A DNA stretch of 64,000 nt from Smittium mucronatum (GCA_001953115.1 LSSL01000460.1:1-64000), one strand, 5' to 3'; counted from the stretch's first letter, positions 38,701-53,165 are shown. The notes: a model not told the origin generated them from the letters alone. Program-made: numbers and translations.

Positions 38701-38749
38701 TTTATTTTGGTTTAGAATTTAAGGTCCGGTATTCTACGCCTGATGATTA

Positions 38750-41593
38750 GCTTTAAATGTTGATGAAATTTCTTCACCCTAGAAGCTCATCACCTGAAAG
38801 CGAAACAATACCTCCTTGACCCATCAGAATTAATTATTTTCTATTAAAAATCAATCAAGAATTCAGTTTTCAAAACTTTCGATTAAACTTTTTTTTGGCA
38901 GCCTGCTCTTTTCATGAGTAATCTCCAAGGATATATTAAGTTTTCTAAATATTTCAGACCTATATTCAGTGCAAAATTATTATTTTAGGAATTAAATTGT
39001 CCCCTTCATTAAAAAAAATTACATAGACTCTAGACCTTGACGAACATTATCATTTCTTCAGATTAGTGAATAAATACGTAACAGAGACCTTTTCCGAAAA
39101 AATAACTTAAAATTTCTGCCTTATCTTAGAAGGATTTTATATTTTAAAAGGATAATATCTCAAAATATTTATCTAAAAAAACTTTATTCATATTTCTCGG
39201 CCTGATTTAAAGTGAATGATGTTGTAAATTGGTGCTTTTCCAAAAAATAAACCTCGTTTAAATCATTTTTTAGTTACAGGACCTTTGTAGAAGAATATTT
39301 ATCCAGTATTTTATCTCATATAAGGCTTTTTTTAGCTCTTTTTTTCAATAATAAAAAAAAGCTACTGATATTAAACTCACCATATTTCGCAACTAAGATA
39401 GCCAGATTTTGGTCTTTTAATTCTTTCATGAATGAAAAATTTACTATTTAATCTGATTCTGTTCGCTATAATTGGGTTGCTGATTTCATATATATTAAGC
39501 CACTTACTGTTGCTGTAAAGAAGTATAATTATATTGAGGATTATGTGACGAATTTTCGATTTTATTATCCCCTTCACTATCAATAAATTGAATATTTACA
39601 ATAATAAATTTAATAAGAACAATTTGTTTTAATTTTTCATTATTGAGACATTTGAAATTAATTTGGAGGGCCTTATACTTGATATAACACGGCTCTAATA
39701 GAGAGAAATTACTCCGTTTTAAAGTCTTAGATTTATAATAAGTTTTTTTCAAGAGAAAAAAATATGCATGCAATTAATAAAGTTAAAAAAGTTCATCCTT
39801 CAGAAAAAAATAACTCTAATACTCCCAAGAAGCCCAAAATAATATCCCTTTTATTTCAAAAAAATTTCAGCGTTAGAAGAATATACCAACATCAAAGGAT
39901 CTCTTGGTACCTAAAATATTATAAAAAAAAATTTAAATACTAAAAAATTGCTCCTTTTTTTCAAGGACCGCAATAAAATGTTTCAAACTAGAGATATCAT
40001 AAAGTAAAATATCGATTTCACTATTGCTGATATCATCGCTCTCGTTTGATCAAATGGTTTCAAAAATTTATATTTCCACCTAACACTCTATGAAGATTCT
40101 TTGAATATTGTTAACAATATATATCTATTTAAAACCTTATAAAAATCGAAATCTGAATGTAAATAAATTTTCTTTAAAAAATCAATTTTTTATATCGTTA
40201 AAAAAAGATGTCTAAAACTACTCAAATAACTTAATAAAAAAGTACATAGTAAAATGATCCTTTTTTTTTTAATCTCACAGCTTTTGCGAACTAAATAATG
40301 ATTTGATAACCTATTAAAATAGCGACACGCCATTTTTTCATAATTTTCTTGCCATTATCATTAGCTGATGTCTACTAAACTAATAAAAAATATAATTATA
40401 CGCTCATTAATGTAATTTTATTGAGAATAAGGAGCAGATTTTTATTTTTTTAATTTAGCTTTTCCTGGTAATCAACTGCTAATAAAGGCGTATATTTCGA
40501 TATATCATACTAATGATAATCACTCTCCTTATTTTGTTGGATTCATTGGTTGAAGCAGAAAAAAAGAGGGAAATGAATTTATTTGTTTTTAATTTTAAAT
40601 CTGCCCTATTAAAGTAAATAAATAGACTTTGAGGAAAACAATGCATAAGCGAATACATTTCATATTAGTAAAAAGGCTTTTAAGGTGTTAATTACTAATA
40701 TAAACTCTGGAATCACGACTTAACCCAGACGATTTTAAAACTGTGATAAATCTATGTAAAAAAAGAGTAATATAATTATTAGCTTAGTATATGCCTTTAC
40801 ATAAAATTCCGGGCTTTATTACTCTAGGAATCTCAAAAAAAAAATTTATACGTTATGTAAAACTCAATTTAAAAAATTTTCTCTTATAAAATCACACTTT
40901 CTTATTTTTATTCATCTTTTTTTGAACTACTAAACAAAATATTTTATATTATAACAGATTTATTTTAGTCTAGCAATTTACTCTTAAAATTTACAAAATT
41001 TTACATTTAAAGTAAATTTTTATTCATTAACACATCAAGTCAAAAATAAATATGATAACTTCAGAATATATGCTTTCCCATTCAAATCACAGGCAAATAC
41101 CAAATTTGGAAATACAAGTCTCTCGTAAAAATTAATAGCTCAAAGATTTTATCTAAGTGTGCCATTAAGGTTTCTGGAAACTCAATAGAGGATTTTTTTA
41201 AATCTTTTTTTAGCTGTAGTAATTTAGTAAAAGGTATGTCCGAATGATTGAGTTCAGAGTTTAAACAAAAAATAATTATACTCAACATGCTGTCTTTACA
41301 TAAAGCAATTGGTTATCACTTCGGTACAAAAACAAAAATATTTGAGTTTTTAGCCGTTTTATTTTTCCAGAAAAGATTTTTTTCAGATAGGTATTATTAT
41401 TATAACCACTCAACGTTCCTATATTGACCAAAGTATAAAATTGAGTTTCCAAAAATTTAAATTCGGATCCAATGTGTACAAAGTTTCCTGTAAAAGGAAA
41501 AAAAATGGTTATAGGATAAATCAAAAAATACTTCCAATATTCACGAATAAATTCCATTTTTTTAAGGAAATTTTGGAATTTATCTATGCTCAT
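38750..41593 (-). other. Cluster of doubtful exon-like stretches
   Basis: Several minus-strand pieces look more coding-like than their surroundings. At 41593-41531 a frame (FLKKMEFIREYWK) could splice at GTATTT to an acceptor TTTTACAG near 41491. At 39535-39402 a frame (IKRPKSGYLSCEI) is bracketed by a TTTACAG acceptor and a strong GTGAGT donor. Near 38838-38795 a frame reads INSDGSRRYCFAF before a GTGATG. I could not join them into one frame, and in this base composition frames of about 100 codons are expected by chance about once per window. This is either a gene with many small exons, a decayed gene, or coincidence. Confidence 0.15.
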
Positions 41594-44500
41594 ATAATTA
41601 TTTGAAAACTTAAAAATTATATTTATATAAAAAAACAGTTTAAAAAAATCAAAAATTTAAGCTGGGGCATAGCGCTTATTGCCGCCTTTGACTGAATCTT
41701 TTTAAAAAGGGTAAAATAATGACGGATATGTTACCAGTATGTATAAAAAGTGAAAAAAAATATATATATATATAAGCTCTGCAGATCAATTTTTCAAAAA
41801 TTCGAAGTTATTTCACAGGCTAAAGAGCGAAAATTTATTATTTTAAAACAGCTTTTCATAAAAAATGCTGGAAAATCCTAGAATAAAAAAATTGCAGCAC
41901 CTGTCTTAAAGTCAAAGGAAGTATTATCATTGTGTAGTTTTAATAAAATTTCAATATTGGTGATTTTTTAGTCGAAATAATCACCATCTTTTATTATAAA
42001 ATCTCGATTTCCGATTCATGCTTAGTATTTTTGTACAAAAAGTGCGGTATTATCTTAATTATAGTAATTTAACTACCTGTCCGTAATTATGAGCTATAAC
42101 TCTAAATATGTTTCTGAATGTCTATAAAGTCTCCTAAAAATTATTTTTATCGATTTTTTATACAATTTGCATCTATGGCCAAATTATAGTCCTAATTTTA
42201 GATCTTAAGAATTTCTTTGTATAATTTTTTTCTGTTTTAATATCGATTTTTAATTAAAAAAAAAGTACTATTTTTTTTTCTGAGTATCATGGAAAAACGA
42301 TCTTAAACCTCCACTTTGAATTTTTTATATAAAAAGTTTTATTCTATTTTATTTATTAACATTTATTTATTCAATGTTTTTTTATGTAGGATCTTTGTCA
42401 TTATGGCAATCCCAAAGCAAAATAAGAAATGATACCATCATATTTTAACAAAGTAACAGTTTTTTGAATAATTTATTGGAAGGAAAAAAATTATTGAATC
42501 GAAATTTAGTCCACGAGAAATTCAGGATATATTTCTAGAAAGATCCCAGAGCTCAGCTGAGCTGGGTTTTAGTTAAATTTTTCGAGTTTTATAAGTTATT
42601 CGGTAATTAAGAATATGGAATTTTCGGGTCTCTAGTTAGCACCCTTTCTCAGGAACATTATTAAATGTTTTTGTTAAATTTTAACTATATTGAAGATAAA
42701 AGAGTCACTAAATATTAAATGATTCAAATTTTGCTTATTTTGTAACAGTGAAGCGTTTGAAAGATCCTAAAAGTAGATTTATGATGAAATCTGGATGAAA
42801 TTCACTAGAATATTTTTATTCGGGAGAAATTAGCTCATTTTTTTTCGAATTCACAAACTTATTTTTATAAAATTTATTTGGATTTTTTTATTTATTTTTA
42901 TTTTCTATTATGTAAATATGTTTTATATTGGACTATTTTTGACAGTTTAGGCACATTTTGGAATTCAGTTAAGTTCCTCCAAATAAAATGGACATTTAAT
43001 CCTTCCAAGAGTATATTTTTATACCTTTAAAACCAAGTTTTCTGTTCGCGCCGGATTTATTTTTCAGTTTTGAGGTATTATTTAAAATTAACGGTTTTTA
43101 TGTTTTTTATTTCGATTTATTGATTCTCAAGCTATTTTTTTTAATGGTTATTTTATTATATTGTTTTTAGATATAAGTCGATTTGGTTATATTTTAATTA
43201 TATAACATTAAATTTATTGTCATCGGAGTTATATAGTTAAAATTATTCATATTTAAGGTAAATTATGTAAATCCGGTTATATTCTAGAGATAAAGAAAAA
43301 ATTAGTCAATTATGGTTATTGGACCGACAAATATCTCCCTTAAATATCTAAACTATTTTCAAACCCATTATTTTGCTAAAAAATCCCAATTTTTTTTTAC
43401 TTATTATATGGTTTATTTAACATTTGATTGATTTGTATTACATTTATAACTTAATAATATGTTTTAGAAAGAGTTATCAAAAAAAAAAATTTATTTAAAA
43501 TTATTTTAATATAATTTATTAACTAATTCCGGATCGGTAAATTTAAATAGTTAATGAAATCTTATTGATATGGGTTTTGAAAGGTATTTTCGGATAATAA
43601 TTTATCTTTTCAGATAGGATAGCTGAATTGAGATAAAAAAAGTGAAACAGAGTGATAAATTTTGGCGTATTTTGGTATTTCAAACTGATTTTTTGGGTCC
43701 AGATCAATAAAATCTAAGTATTATTGATAATAAATTCATGATATTTAAATTTGTGAAGATGTGAAGATATTACCTGCTTCAAATTTTTGTAATAAATTTA
43801 ATCTAAATTTATTTTTTATTTTTTATTTTTTTAAATCATAAAATATATATTTATTTTGATATAGTAAATTAATTATGACTATAATAGATAATGAGAATAC
43901 ACAAATTAGAATAATTTTAATTCTTTTGAAAATTATAAAGCGGGAAAGTTATAAAAAAGCAACTATAATGTATGGTGAAATTGTACAAAAAATTACAAGA
44001 TAAGGTAAAAGAAAATAAGGAATGATGAGCTCTGAGGGCTAAAATTGATTTGGAATTTAGTTTGAAGTATATAAAAATATTGTGGATCATGATTATTTAG
44101 TATTATTTTGAGGATTGATGGGTTAAAATTTTGAAAATTGTATTGATAATGTTTGGAAATGATGATAACGGATGTGAGTATGAAGAAATTAATCGTTTAA
44201 AACTAAAAAAATAATTCGAAATAATTTGAAACTAAATTTCTTTCCAAATTAAAAGAAGGTTTTAAAGAAAAAATAAAAGAAATAAATTTTAAAAAAAGAT
44301 TTAATTGGGGGTGAAATTGAGGTTTTTTGAATCTGCGAAAAACAAATAAACAATTCCTTCAAATATGATAATTGGGATAAAATCATTTAATCAAAAATCC
44401 AATAAGCTATATTTAAAAGAGATTTATTCGTTTTTGGATAAATTCGTCACTTGTTTTACAAAAATAAACTATCAAAACAAAATTAATTATTATCACAGAA

Positions 44501-46289
44501 ATTTCAGAAAACTAACTCAAAAATTCGGTCAATTTAACACTGAGTTTGTAATTTTTTTCGTCGATCTAATGACAAAAATTAAAAAAGTCCTATTTGACGA
44601 AAATTCTCATAATTTTTTTCTTTGTGAAAGCTCTACAGATTTATTCACTCATAAATTGTACTAAAAAATTTCCATTTTATTAAACCCAGTTTTGAAGGGT
44701 TAACTTGCTTTGCTTCACATTTTTAATTCAGCTAATAGAATGAAATTTTTTAGAAGTAAAGTGCTATTTATTTTTAAATAATTAATAAAAATTTAAACAA
44801 TGGAAAATAATTTCTTTAAGTAGGAATATTTCCTAAATAGAAAAGAAGTTAAAACATAACATGGAAGTGTTTTTTTTCTTCAAAAAATCTCCCCTATTCT
44901 ACCACTTATCTGGTTTAAATCTAAGATTTGATTTTCAGGACTTTGAAGGAAAAATATGGATGTTTCTATATTTATATTCGTTAAAAAAATGGCCCCCAAA
45001 CCACTACTTTCTTTGTGATATTCTTATTGGTTAATATCACCAATTTTGGAATATGTAAAGTTATTTGGTAATTGATTAAATTAAATATCGCCTAATCAAA
45101 TTCTTTTTTTGAATAAAATAATAATTTATTTGGATTATTTTTATTTTTGAATAAAATATTTTTTAGATTTTCTATTTTAGATTATTCATAAAAAAACTAT
45201 ATTCACTTTATCCTAATTTTTAATTAATTTAATTATTTTTTTATTTCGCGAATATTGAATTGAATTAAAATGATTTTAAACCTTATCTAATTCGATTTAA
45301 ATTAAAAATTTAGATATTCAAACATAGAATGAAGGGGGGAAATTTTTTATAGAAAAAACTAGTATTATTCTCGTAATAAAATTATGTTCCATACTTATAA
45401 ATATGAATATGGGTCTGCTTTTCGGATGTATCTTTTATTTAAATTAGTTTAATTATAGTGGTTTTGGGAGATTCATACAAAATTTTTGGAGTTTTTATAC
45501 TCTGTATTTCTTGCAAAATATTTTATATTGGCTGATTTTTTTCTTTCAGACGAGCTTTTTTAAAAAAAATTTCTTTTGGATTTTTTCTTTGTTTTTTTTT
45601 TACTATTTTTTTATTTAATTTTTTATCTATTATTATTTATTCTTTCTTATAGTTAAGAGTTATATTCAAAAAAACAAAATTAACTATTTTTTTTATATTG
45701 ATTTAAAAAAATAAAGTTAAAATAGAATTAAAAGAGCGATAATTATAGATGAAAATAAAAAAAGTAAATTAGGCAATAAGTATATATTAAAAAATCTAAA
45801 TATTTTTAGGTTTTTTGGTGATATATTGGCATTATTTTTTTTTGTGACTATAAGAAACAATATTTCCTAAATTATTGTACTCTCAAAACTTATTATCCCT
45901 TTAGTGATTTTTTTCTGCGCTACTTAAATCTTCCGAACTAATGTAGAGTTTTTATATTAAGAAAAAAACTTTTTTTGCTGAATTATATTTCTTTTATCTA
46001 TCCTAGGGTTTGAACAGAAAGCTAGCTCCGAAAAATAATTTTCCCAAAAAAATACCACAAATATAGCCATTAAAAGATATATTTGTGGATATATAACTAT
46101 AAAATACATTAATCCTTCTTTTCCAGTCGCGTCTTTGAAAAATCATATGAGTTTTCCCTTTTAAAGCCTCTTTTTAAATAATCTACTAGATTTTTTTATA
46201 TTTTACCTTTCTTCATTGATTGCTCGAAAATGAACCCCCATAAAATAGATAAAATTTTTCCTTTCACTCAAATATTTACTTTTTCTTTT
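41594..46289. other. A+T-rich gene desert
   Basis: No gene is supported. The 99-codon frame at 44365-44664 has chance-like composition (Lys, Asn, Phe, Ile). The plus strand is purine-rich at about 43900-44360. A G+C-rich palindrome is listed separately. Confidence 0.45.
42545..42566. repeat. G+C-rich perfect palindrome
   Basis: AGCTCAGCTGAGCT (42550-42563) is its own reverse complement and lies between CCC (42545-42547) and GGG (42564-42566). A 14-bp palindrome rich in G+C stands out in this desert. It could be a dimeric protein-binding site or a hairpin, with no other support. Confidence 0.6.
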
Positions 46290-46433
46290 GGGAATTTATT
46301 TATAATATCTAAATACTATAAAAAACTAAAATAGAAATAGAATAACAGGGAGTAAATATATAAAAAATAAGAAAATAATACCACACTCATTTTTATCTGT
46401 AGTGGCTCGTTACCCACTTGGATTGGCTCAAGG
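46290..46433 (-). mobile_element. SINE-like retroposon, copy B (diverged)
   Basis: Read on the minus strand it starts CCCTTGAGCCAATCCAAGTG and runs to the shared end ATTATAAATAAATTCCC. It aligns over its whole length with copies C and D, but with many substitutions and a diverged middle. The AAGTGGGTAACGAGCC segment corresponds to the tRNA-like part of copy D. I found no clean target duplication, which fits an older insertion. Confidence 0.6.
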
Positions 46434-49400
46434 GTTAAAATTATTATTTCTATTCAATAAAACTTCAAAATATGTACTAATAAAAAATAAATATCAAGCT
46501 TATTATAAAACAAAAAAATTCATTTCTGAAAAAATTACTCTATCTAGAAAATGAAGAGAAAAAAATCTAATAAGTTTCCTAGTCATTTTAAAACTTAAAA
46601 ATTAAAATGTGTTCTTTTCTGAATTTCAGAAATTAGTATGAATTTTTTTTTACAAAATTCTCTTATTTTTTTAAAGAGGAATTATTTTTGAATTTTTTTC
46701 TCCCTATCAATCAAACTATTCCTAAAAATATTAAAAAAAGAAATAATTTTTTTAATAATCACTCCTATATTTAAATTAAATTAGCTCAGAAACTTCGATT
46801 TTAATTTCTCTAATGCCCAATACAAAAATTCGGCTTAAATATGAAAGAGAAGGGTTTAAAAAAACGTAACCAAATTTTTTATAGGATGTAAAGAGTTATG
46901 CAGTGTCATATTTTATAATAAGATCTAGAAATATACATCGACAATTGATACGGGTTATAATGTAAAAATATCAAACTATACATAAATAAAGTTTATTGAA
47001 ATATTAAAAAATAAAAAAAGATAGGATAAAACAAATTCTCATTGTTGATATATATTAATATTAAAGATTTATATTTAAACTCCCAATATTAGTAAAATTG
47101 GTGCGAATATTTCTCTTATATGAACCTATTTATGAAAAAAAATTGTAAAAGCTTTTGCGTATTGAGTCCTCAATAATAGCCACAGATTCAAATAGAATTA
47201 AAAAATCATAAAAATCATAAATTATTAAAAAAAATATTATTAAAAAGATCTATATAGTAACTTCAAGTAGAATAAGTGCATATTGATAATGAATTTCAAA
47301 AAAAATCTCAAGTTTTTATAAACCTTTTTATTAACAATTAAATCGTTTTCGAAAATTTTAAAAAAATAAAATAGATCTTTTCTAAAATTTTCAGAAGCGA
47401 TAAAATGGAAATAATATAAAAATTTGACGACTATTTTCAAAGTTAATAAGCCATGACTATAAAAACAAATGATTTTTTTATGTATTTGATTTATAAAAAA
47501 AAATTAAAATTCCAACAATATTAATATTTGATCAGAATCATGACCAAATTTTCGATCTTACTAGCTACTATAATAAACCAATTTTTTATTTCCACTTCTT
47601 TTTAAGAATTTAAATCACTCTAAACCGCCCCAATGAATTACATAAAAAAGGTGTAGTAAGTGGCAATTTCAATAAAGAAAATATAATCTTATTTTTTCCA
47701 CCTAATAACAGGGTTTTTTATATCAGAAATTTTCACGATAATTTTCAGAAAAAAATAGTAAAATCCCAAATAATTAATACCGAGCATGTAATTTCAAATT
47801 TCAAAAAAGAATTTGTAAAAATTTTAATTTTGAAAAATGCTATAAAAATGTTCTAAATTTACGATCTTTCGTGTATCCTTGTTAGCATAAAAATATTATT
47901 TATTGAATATTTCAAACCGTAGATGTTATATAACTTAAATACTGAAGTTTCATACTCCCTCTTTTTGAGTATAGTTAGTTATTTAAAACACAAAATAATG
48001 TCAAATATTTTCGAAATTAAAAAAGGCGATTGATTTGGGAAATATTCTTTGAATCATATTGATAAAAACTACTCTCGGATAGAAACTTAAATGTTAAAAT
48101 ACTATAAATGATCATAAATTAAAAATTAGGCTTTATAAAATAACGAGAAATAATTTGTTCTATTTTTCTCATATTTTATATATTAAACTTTTTTAGAAGT
48201 CGAACTAAGATTATTTCGTGATTTTTTTTTAAAAAAATTGATTGCTGGATTTATTTTTTTGCACGCTTAATTCCGAATGAATCTTGTTGTTTATATTTAT
48301 TGGTTTAATTATTATTAATTATTGGATCATAAATCCGTTTTTTACTAAAATATTTTTATTTTAAATGATAAATGATAATATTAAAGCATAATTCTTAAAT
48401 AAAAAAACAATTTAATTTGTAATTTTAGTTTAATTTTGGGAATTTTTAATAGCTTCTTTGTGGAAAGCTACTTCAAAATTTTTTTTATATGTTTATAATT
48501 AATTCCCTTCGTTTTGTGCTACTTCAACATTTTTTTTTTTCTTTTAGATGATAACTCATTATATAAAATTTCAGATCCATTATTTTATTTTCATTTCTGG
48601 TTAAAAAAAACGGATTATGATATATTTTTATATATTTCATTCAAATACTAGTGTTTAAAAAACTATTTACTTATATAATTTTATTCTATATTTTCGATTG
48701 CTGGAAATTTTAACAAAACCAATTATGATATACAGCGAGTTCGGACTAGTATTTACTAAAAAATATTTATTTAGCTCATTTTTTTTAGAAAAAAACGAAA
48801 ATTAAGTGCTAAATATTATTAATATTGAAATTATCACTTCATCCTCTTTTTTTTTTACAGAAAATCAATATTACGTCATCTTAAAATCAAAAAAATAATA
48901 TTAAATGAAAAAAAGTTATAATGGAGATTCTTTAGTAAAAAAGACTCTTTATTAGATTTTTTTAGCAAATAAATAAAATGTGACTGAAATCGGGGTATTT
49001 TTTTGAAATTTAATTCTAAATTAAAAATAACTTCCTTTTATAAATTTATATCAGATATCAGATATCAGATATCAGATATTGATCTTTTTTCTTTTTTTAC
49101 CGGTACAATATTATTAATAACCACTTGTGAGATATTAAAGATGCTAAGATATAAACTGTCTCATAAAATTTAAATATGACTAATATAATAAATTTCCATC
49201 ATTTATTTATTTTAGATCATTTATTTTTCATATATTTTTGGAAATTATTTTGCAATTAAAGCTTGAAAATTTTAAAAAAAAAAAGATGAAGATTTTGCAC
49301 ATTTCCATGGCTTTATAAAAAATTTTACAGTTAAAAAAAATCTAAAATGATTTATAATTATATTTATTTGATAATTTTTTATCTTTTTTTTAAACGAAAT

Positions 49401-52110
49401 GATTTCCGGAAAAAAATAAAATTTATAAAGAAGATGAACATTAAGTAAATAAAATTTATATCTTGAAGGTTTTGAGAATTAATTTAAATAATTAATTTTA
49501 TATTTCAAATATGCCAATGTTCTATTTTTTTTCTGATTTAAATAAAATCGCCTCTTTGGCTTTGAAAGAAAAAATAATAATAATTTCGATTTTAATTTTA
49601 ATTTAAATAAATAATAATAATCAATCTAGAACTTCAATGAAAAAAATTTCTATTTTATTTGCACTAAAAATACTGTTTCGGTCGGATAGAGTTAGTTATA
49701 TTGTTTTGATCCCAATTAGTGGTATTAATCCAAATATTAGGCAATAAAGATGTGTTGGTTTTTTGGTATTTATACTTATATGCAATTTGAAGCACTTTTA
49801 GTTGAAAAAAGTTGATATTTTTTTTTTAGTTGAAACAGCTAATCTTTGTTTTTTAAATAATAATCGAACTGTTCTGTTTATTTTTCAGCTTTAAATTATT
49901 TTTTTTGTATTCTGGAATGGAATAATTTCGATTTTGGATAATTAAAAAACGCTTTTTAATAATTTAATTTTATTCGTTTGAGTATTTGATATATTGAAGA
50001 AAGAAAAGATTTGGTATTTAAGATTTTATTCTTTTTTAAAAAAAAATAATATATTTTAGAGATATTTTGCAGCTAATTTTTAGTATGAGTACTAAATATA
50101 AGGACAAAAACTTTCTTTAGGCTACCGAAAATCAGAAATAATAGCTAAAATAATCGAATTAAATTAAATTTTTAAATTTAATAATTATTCATTGATGTAA
50201 CCAAAAAATTTAAAAAATGATTTTTTTATTTCAAAATACATCTATAATTATTTGATTTTCATATTTTAAAAATTATTCTCATCTTAGATTGTCATCGAAA
50301 ATTAGTGGGAGATGTATCAAAGCTTAAAAAGAATATTTAATTAATCCTATACCATAATATCAAGTATGCTTTTGCAAAATAATAATAATAATAATAACAC
50401 TAAAATTAGTCTTCAAGGGCATTTTTAAGCATTAAAAAATAATTTTTGTACAAAATATTATACTTGGAAAATTTAAGTTACTATATAAAATAAAAGCTTT
50501 TACAAGAATATTGAGTGTTATATTTCATAAACTCCGAATTTTAAGACATTTTACTTCCGATTAAAATAGTCTTTCTCATTTCAAAGCTCAGATAAAAAAT
50601 TCCCAAAAAAAATATTTAAGGATTAAAAAAACAATTCAATATTTAAAAAATCCTACCTCATTGCTTTAACATCATTGTTATAAATTATTTTTGAGATGTA
50701 GAAAAATACAGTAAATTTCTTCTATAAAATCCAAAATTCTATTCCAAGATATCTAAAAGCTCTTCCCATCTCAATCTCGATCTGAGGGCTATTTTTTTTC
50801 AATCAGATAGTACAAATTCGTTTTTTGCTTTTTATTTTTTAATTTCTAATATATGCGATATTATTTTGAATTTCGGATAATAAAATTTACTCAGAAATGA
50901 AATAACAAATAATTGGAATTATAAGGGTTCATATTATTTGAAATTGTAACATTCAATCTTATGATCCTTTCACGGATTATTGAATGGTAGTAAAAATAAA
51001 AATTTGTTTTTTTAAAGCTAGTTTCAGAATCTTCATCCTTTTCTAAAAAAAAAATGGATTTAATAAAAGGTTATCAATATTCTTTATATATATATTGATA
51101 ATTATTTGAGAAAATTTTCCTTATAGCATTCAAAAATTAAAAAAAATGTGATATATGGAAAAATACAAATTAACAAGCTAATTAGTGATTCGTTTTCAAT
51201 AAATTTTTTACATAGAATTCTATGAAAAAAATTAATTTGGTTTTTTTACTTGAAGAGATGGAAAAATAAAGAATAGATTAATCCAATAGCTTGAAAATTC
51301 AAAAATTCTTGACTTAATATAACCAAATATATATTTTATTTATATTAAAATATAAATATATATCGATAAAATTTCCTATGAGATCTGAAACATAATTGAA
51401 GTCATAAATTATTTCGAAAAATAGTCGACTTATATTTATAATACTTCTATTTTTTGTTTTTATAAATGGATACAAATCCAGGATTCGACATTTTTAATTT
51501 ATATTAGAACGAATTAATATTTTCCGAAATAGCTATTTTAACCCTTAAATTATATTTAAAGGCTATTTCCATTGAAATTTTATTTTATTTTATGCTACTT
51601 TTGCAATTTTTGAAGCATTTGGTTTTATCATATTTTTAATTTAGTTTTTTTTTACGCAGTTTCTTTCATTTTCGATAAATTTCAATATCAGAAATTTTAC
51701 ACAAAAGTTTGATATTTTCTTCTCCCTATATTCATATGGGACACATTTACGTTTTTTTTTTTTCATTATTGAAAATTTGGGTGCAATATTGCAAAAATTT
51801 TATAAAGACAACTATAATTCTTGATTTTCTTCTTATTTTTTTTTCGTGTATTTAATTTTTTGGATCCTAAAGTATTAAAAATCTCTGTAAAAATTGATAT
51901 ATTTTAGTCACCTTTAATATTAAATGTGCCATTTCTTGATCTAGAATTTTTCGATAAGATATTCCGCGACCAAATCCTTTGTATGTTCTGGGAATTCTGG
52001 AAATTCTGGGTCTTTCATTTTCCAAACTTCATTATCTAATTTTAGGTTAAAAATCCTTATTTTGCAAATTTCATCCGCTTTAGTATATTAGGTATTAGAG
52101 AAATTTAAAC
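46434..52110. other. A+T-rich gene desert
   Basis: No gene or RNA is recognised. It holds simple repeats, including an ATATCAG tandem (49048-49075) and an AAT run near 50380-50396. Confidence 0.45.
49048..49075. repeat. Four tandem copies of ATATCAG
   Basis: Four perfect 7-bp units, each junction carrying a GATATC palindrome. A short minisatellite-like repeat with no evident function. Confidence 0.9.
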
Positions 52111-52119
52111 GAAATTTTC

Positions 52120-52273
52120 CGAGGTTTTTTTTTGAATGGAATTTATTTATTATATTTAAATATTAGAAGGGACTAAAATGAGGATAAAATGAAATAAAAA
52201 AATAACTAGTAATTTTCATCAGAGTCCCATCTATCGCTCTAGCAGCTCTATACCCACAGGGAATTGGTTCAAG
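52120..52273 (-). mobile_element. SINE-like retroposon, copy C
   Basis: On the minus strand it reads CCTTGAACCAATTCCCTGTG, then GCTAGAGCGATAGATGGGA, and ends ATAATAAATAAATTCCATTC followed by A9 (T9 at 52125-52133 on the plus strand). GAAATTTTC at 52111-52119 and again at 52274-52282 flanks the insert as a 9-bp direct repeat. Tail and duplication together indicate a minus-strand retroposon insertion, close in sequence to copy D. Confidence 0.7.
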
Positions 52274-52697
52274 GAAATTTTCTCATATATCTATAATATA
52301 TATAGAAACTAATAATGACAAAACTGATGAATTTTTTTAATGCTTTCAGGAAGATTTTGATGCATCCTGAGATCATTATTTAAAAATCTTATTTCAGTAA
52401 ACTCATAAGAAATTTTCGACACAGCATACTTTCCTTATTTAGAAACATTGTAGAAATAAATAAATATATCAATTGCTTTCTATTTGAAAATTACATACCA
52501 ACCTCTTTTAACTTTTCTGTTTCTTCTTTTTTTTTCGAAAGCGAAGTTTTTTCAAAAACAGCATATTTTGATCTATTATAATAATTTTACTGTCCATTTT
52601 TCATTGTTCATATTTTATCATTATAAATAAAGTTTTAATATAAATTTTTTTTTTAATCGATTTAAAAAAAATTTATATTATGAAGAATAAAATCAAA

Positions 52698-52709
52698 GGG
52701 GGGGGGGGG
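52698..52709 (+). repeat. G12 homopolymer
   Basis: Twelve consecutive G in a region otherwise over 80% A+T. It is not part of a recognised element. Confidence 0.9.
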
Positions 52710-52998
52710 TTGAAATTTGTTCCAGCCCATGTTTTACAGGCTATTTTTTTTTTCTAATCTGATCTAGCTTTATTTTAAACAAATTTAACTCAAAAAAAGA
52801 TTTTTCCAATGGATAAAAAGTAATAGTCATTATACCTTAAGTTGGCAGGAAGCAAGGTTTTTACTTTCATAATAGAAAATCGAGAAATCTTTGCTTTAAA
52901 ACTAACAAATCCCTAATAATTATTATTTTATCTAAAAAAGAAAATAAAAAATGGACATAGCGAAGTTATTTTATAACTAAAAATCTCTCATGTAACAA

Positions 52999-53152
52999 TA
53001 TTTTTTTTTAAAAGGGATTTATTTATAATATTTAAATACTAGAAAAAAAATGCTAAAATAAAAATACAATAAAAGGAAAAAAATAATCAAATTTCATCCC
53101 ACTCCCATCTGTCACTCTAGCGGCTCCTTACTCACTGGGAATTGGTTCAAGG
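52999..53152 (-). mobile_element. SINE-like retroposon, copy D (best preserved)
   Basis: On the minus strand the element begins CCTTGAACCAATTCCCAGTG, continues AGTAAGGAGCCGCTAGAGTG and ACAGATGGGAGTGGGATG, then a T-rich middle, and ends ATTATAAATAAATCCC plus an A-rich tail (T9 at 53001-53009 on the plus strand). TCTCATGTAACAA (52986-52998) and TCTCGTGTAACAA (53153-53165) flank it: a 13-bp duplication with one mismatch. CCAGTGAGTAAGGAGCC resembles a tRNA D-arm/A-box region, and a poor B-box-like word follows about 35 bases later, so a tRNA-derived SINE is the likeliest identity. It has no coding capacity. Confidence 0.78.
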
Positions 53153-53165
53153 TCTCGTGTAACAA

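Noticed and set aside
38737..38802. Possible C/D-box snoRNA (CTGATGA ... CTGA)
   Set aside because: The first box lacks the purine, the flanking stem is only 3 bp, and boxes this short occur by chance. The same DNA is equally readable as an exon edge on the other strand.
44365..44664. 99-codon plus-strand frame
   Set aside because: Its composition is that of random A+T-rich DNA, and about one frame of this size is expected by chance in 64 kb. No splice or start context supports it.
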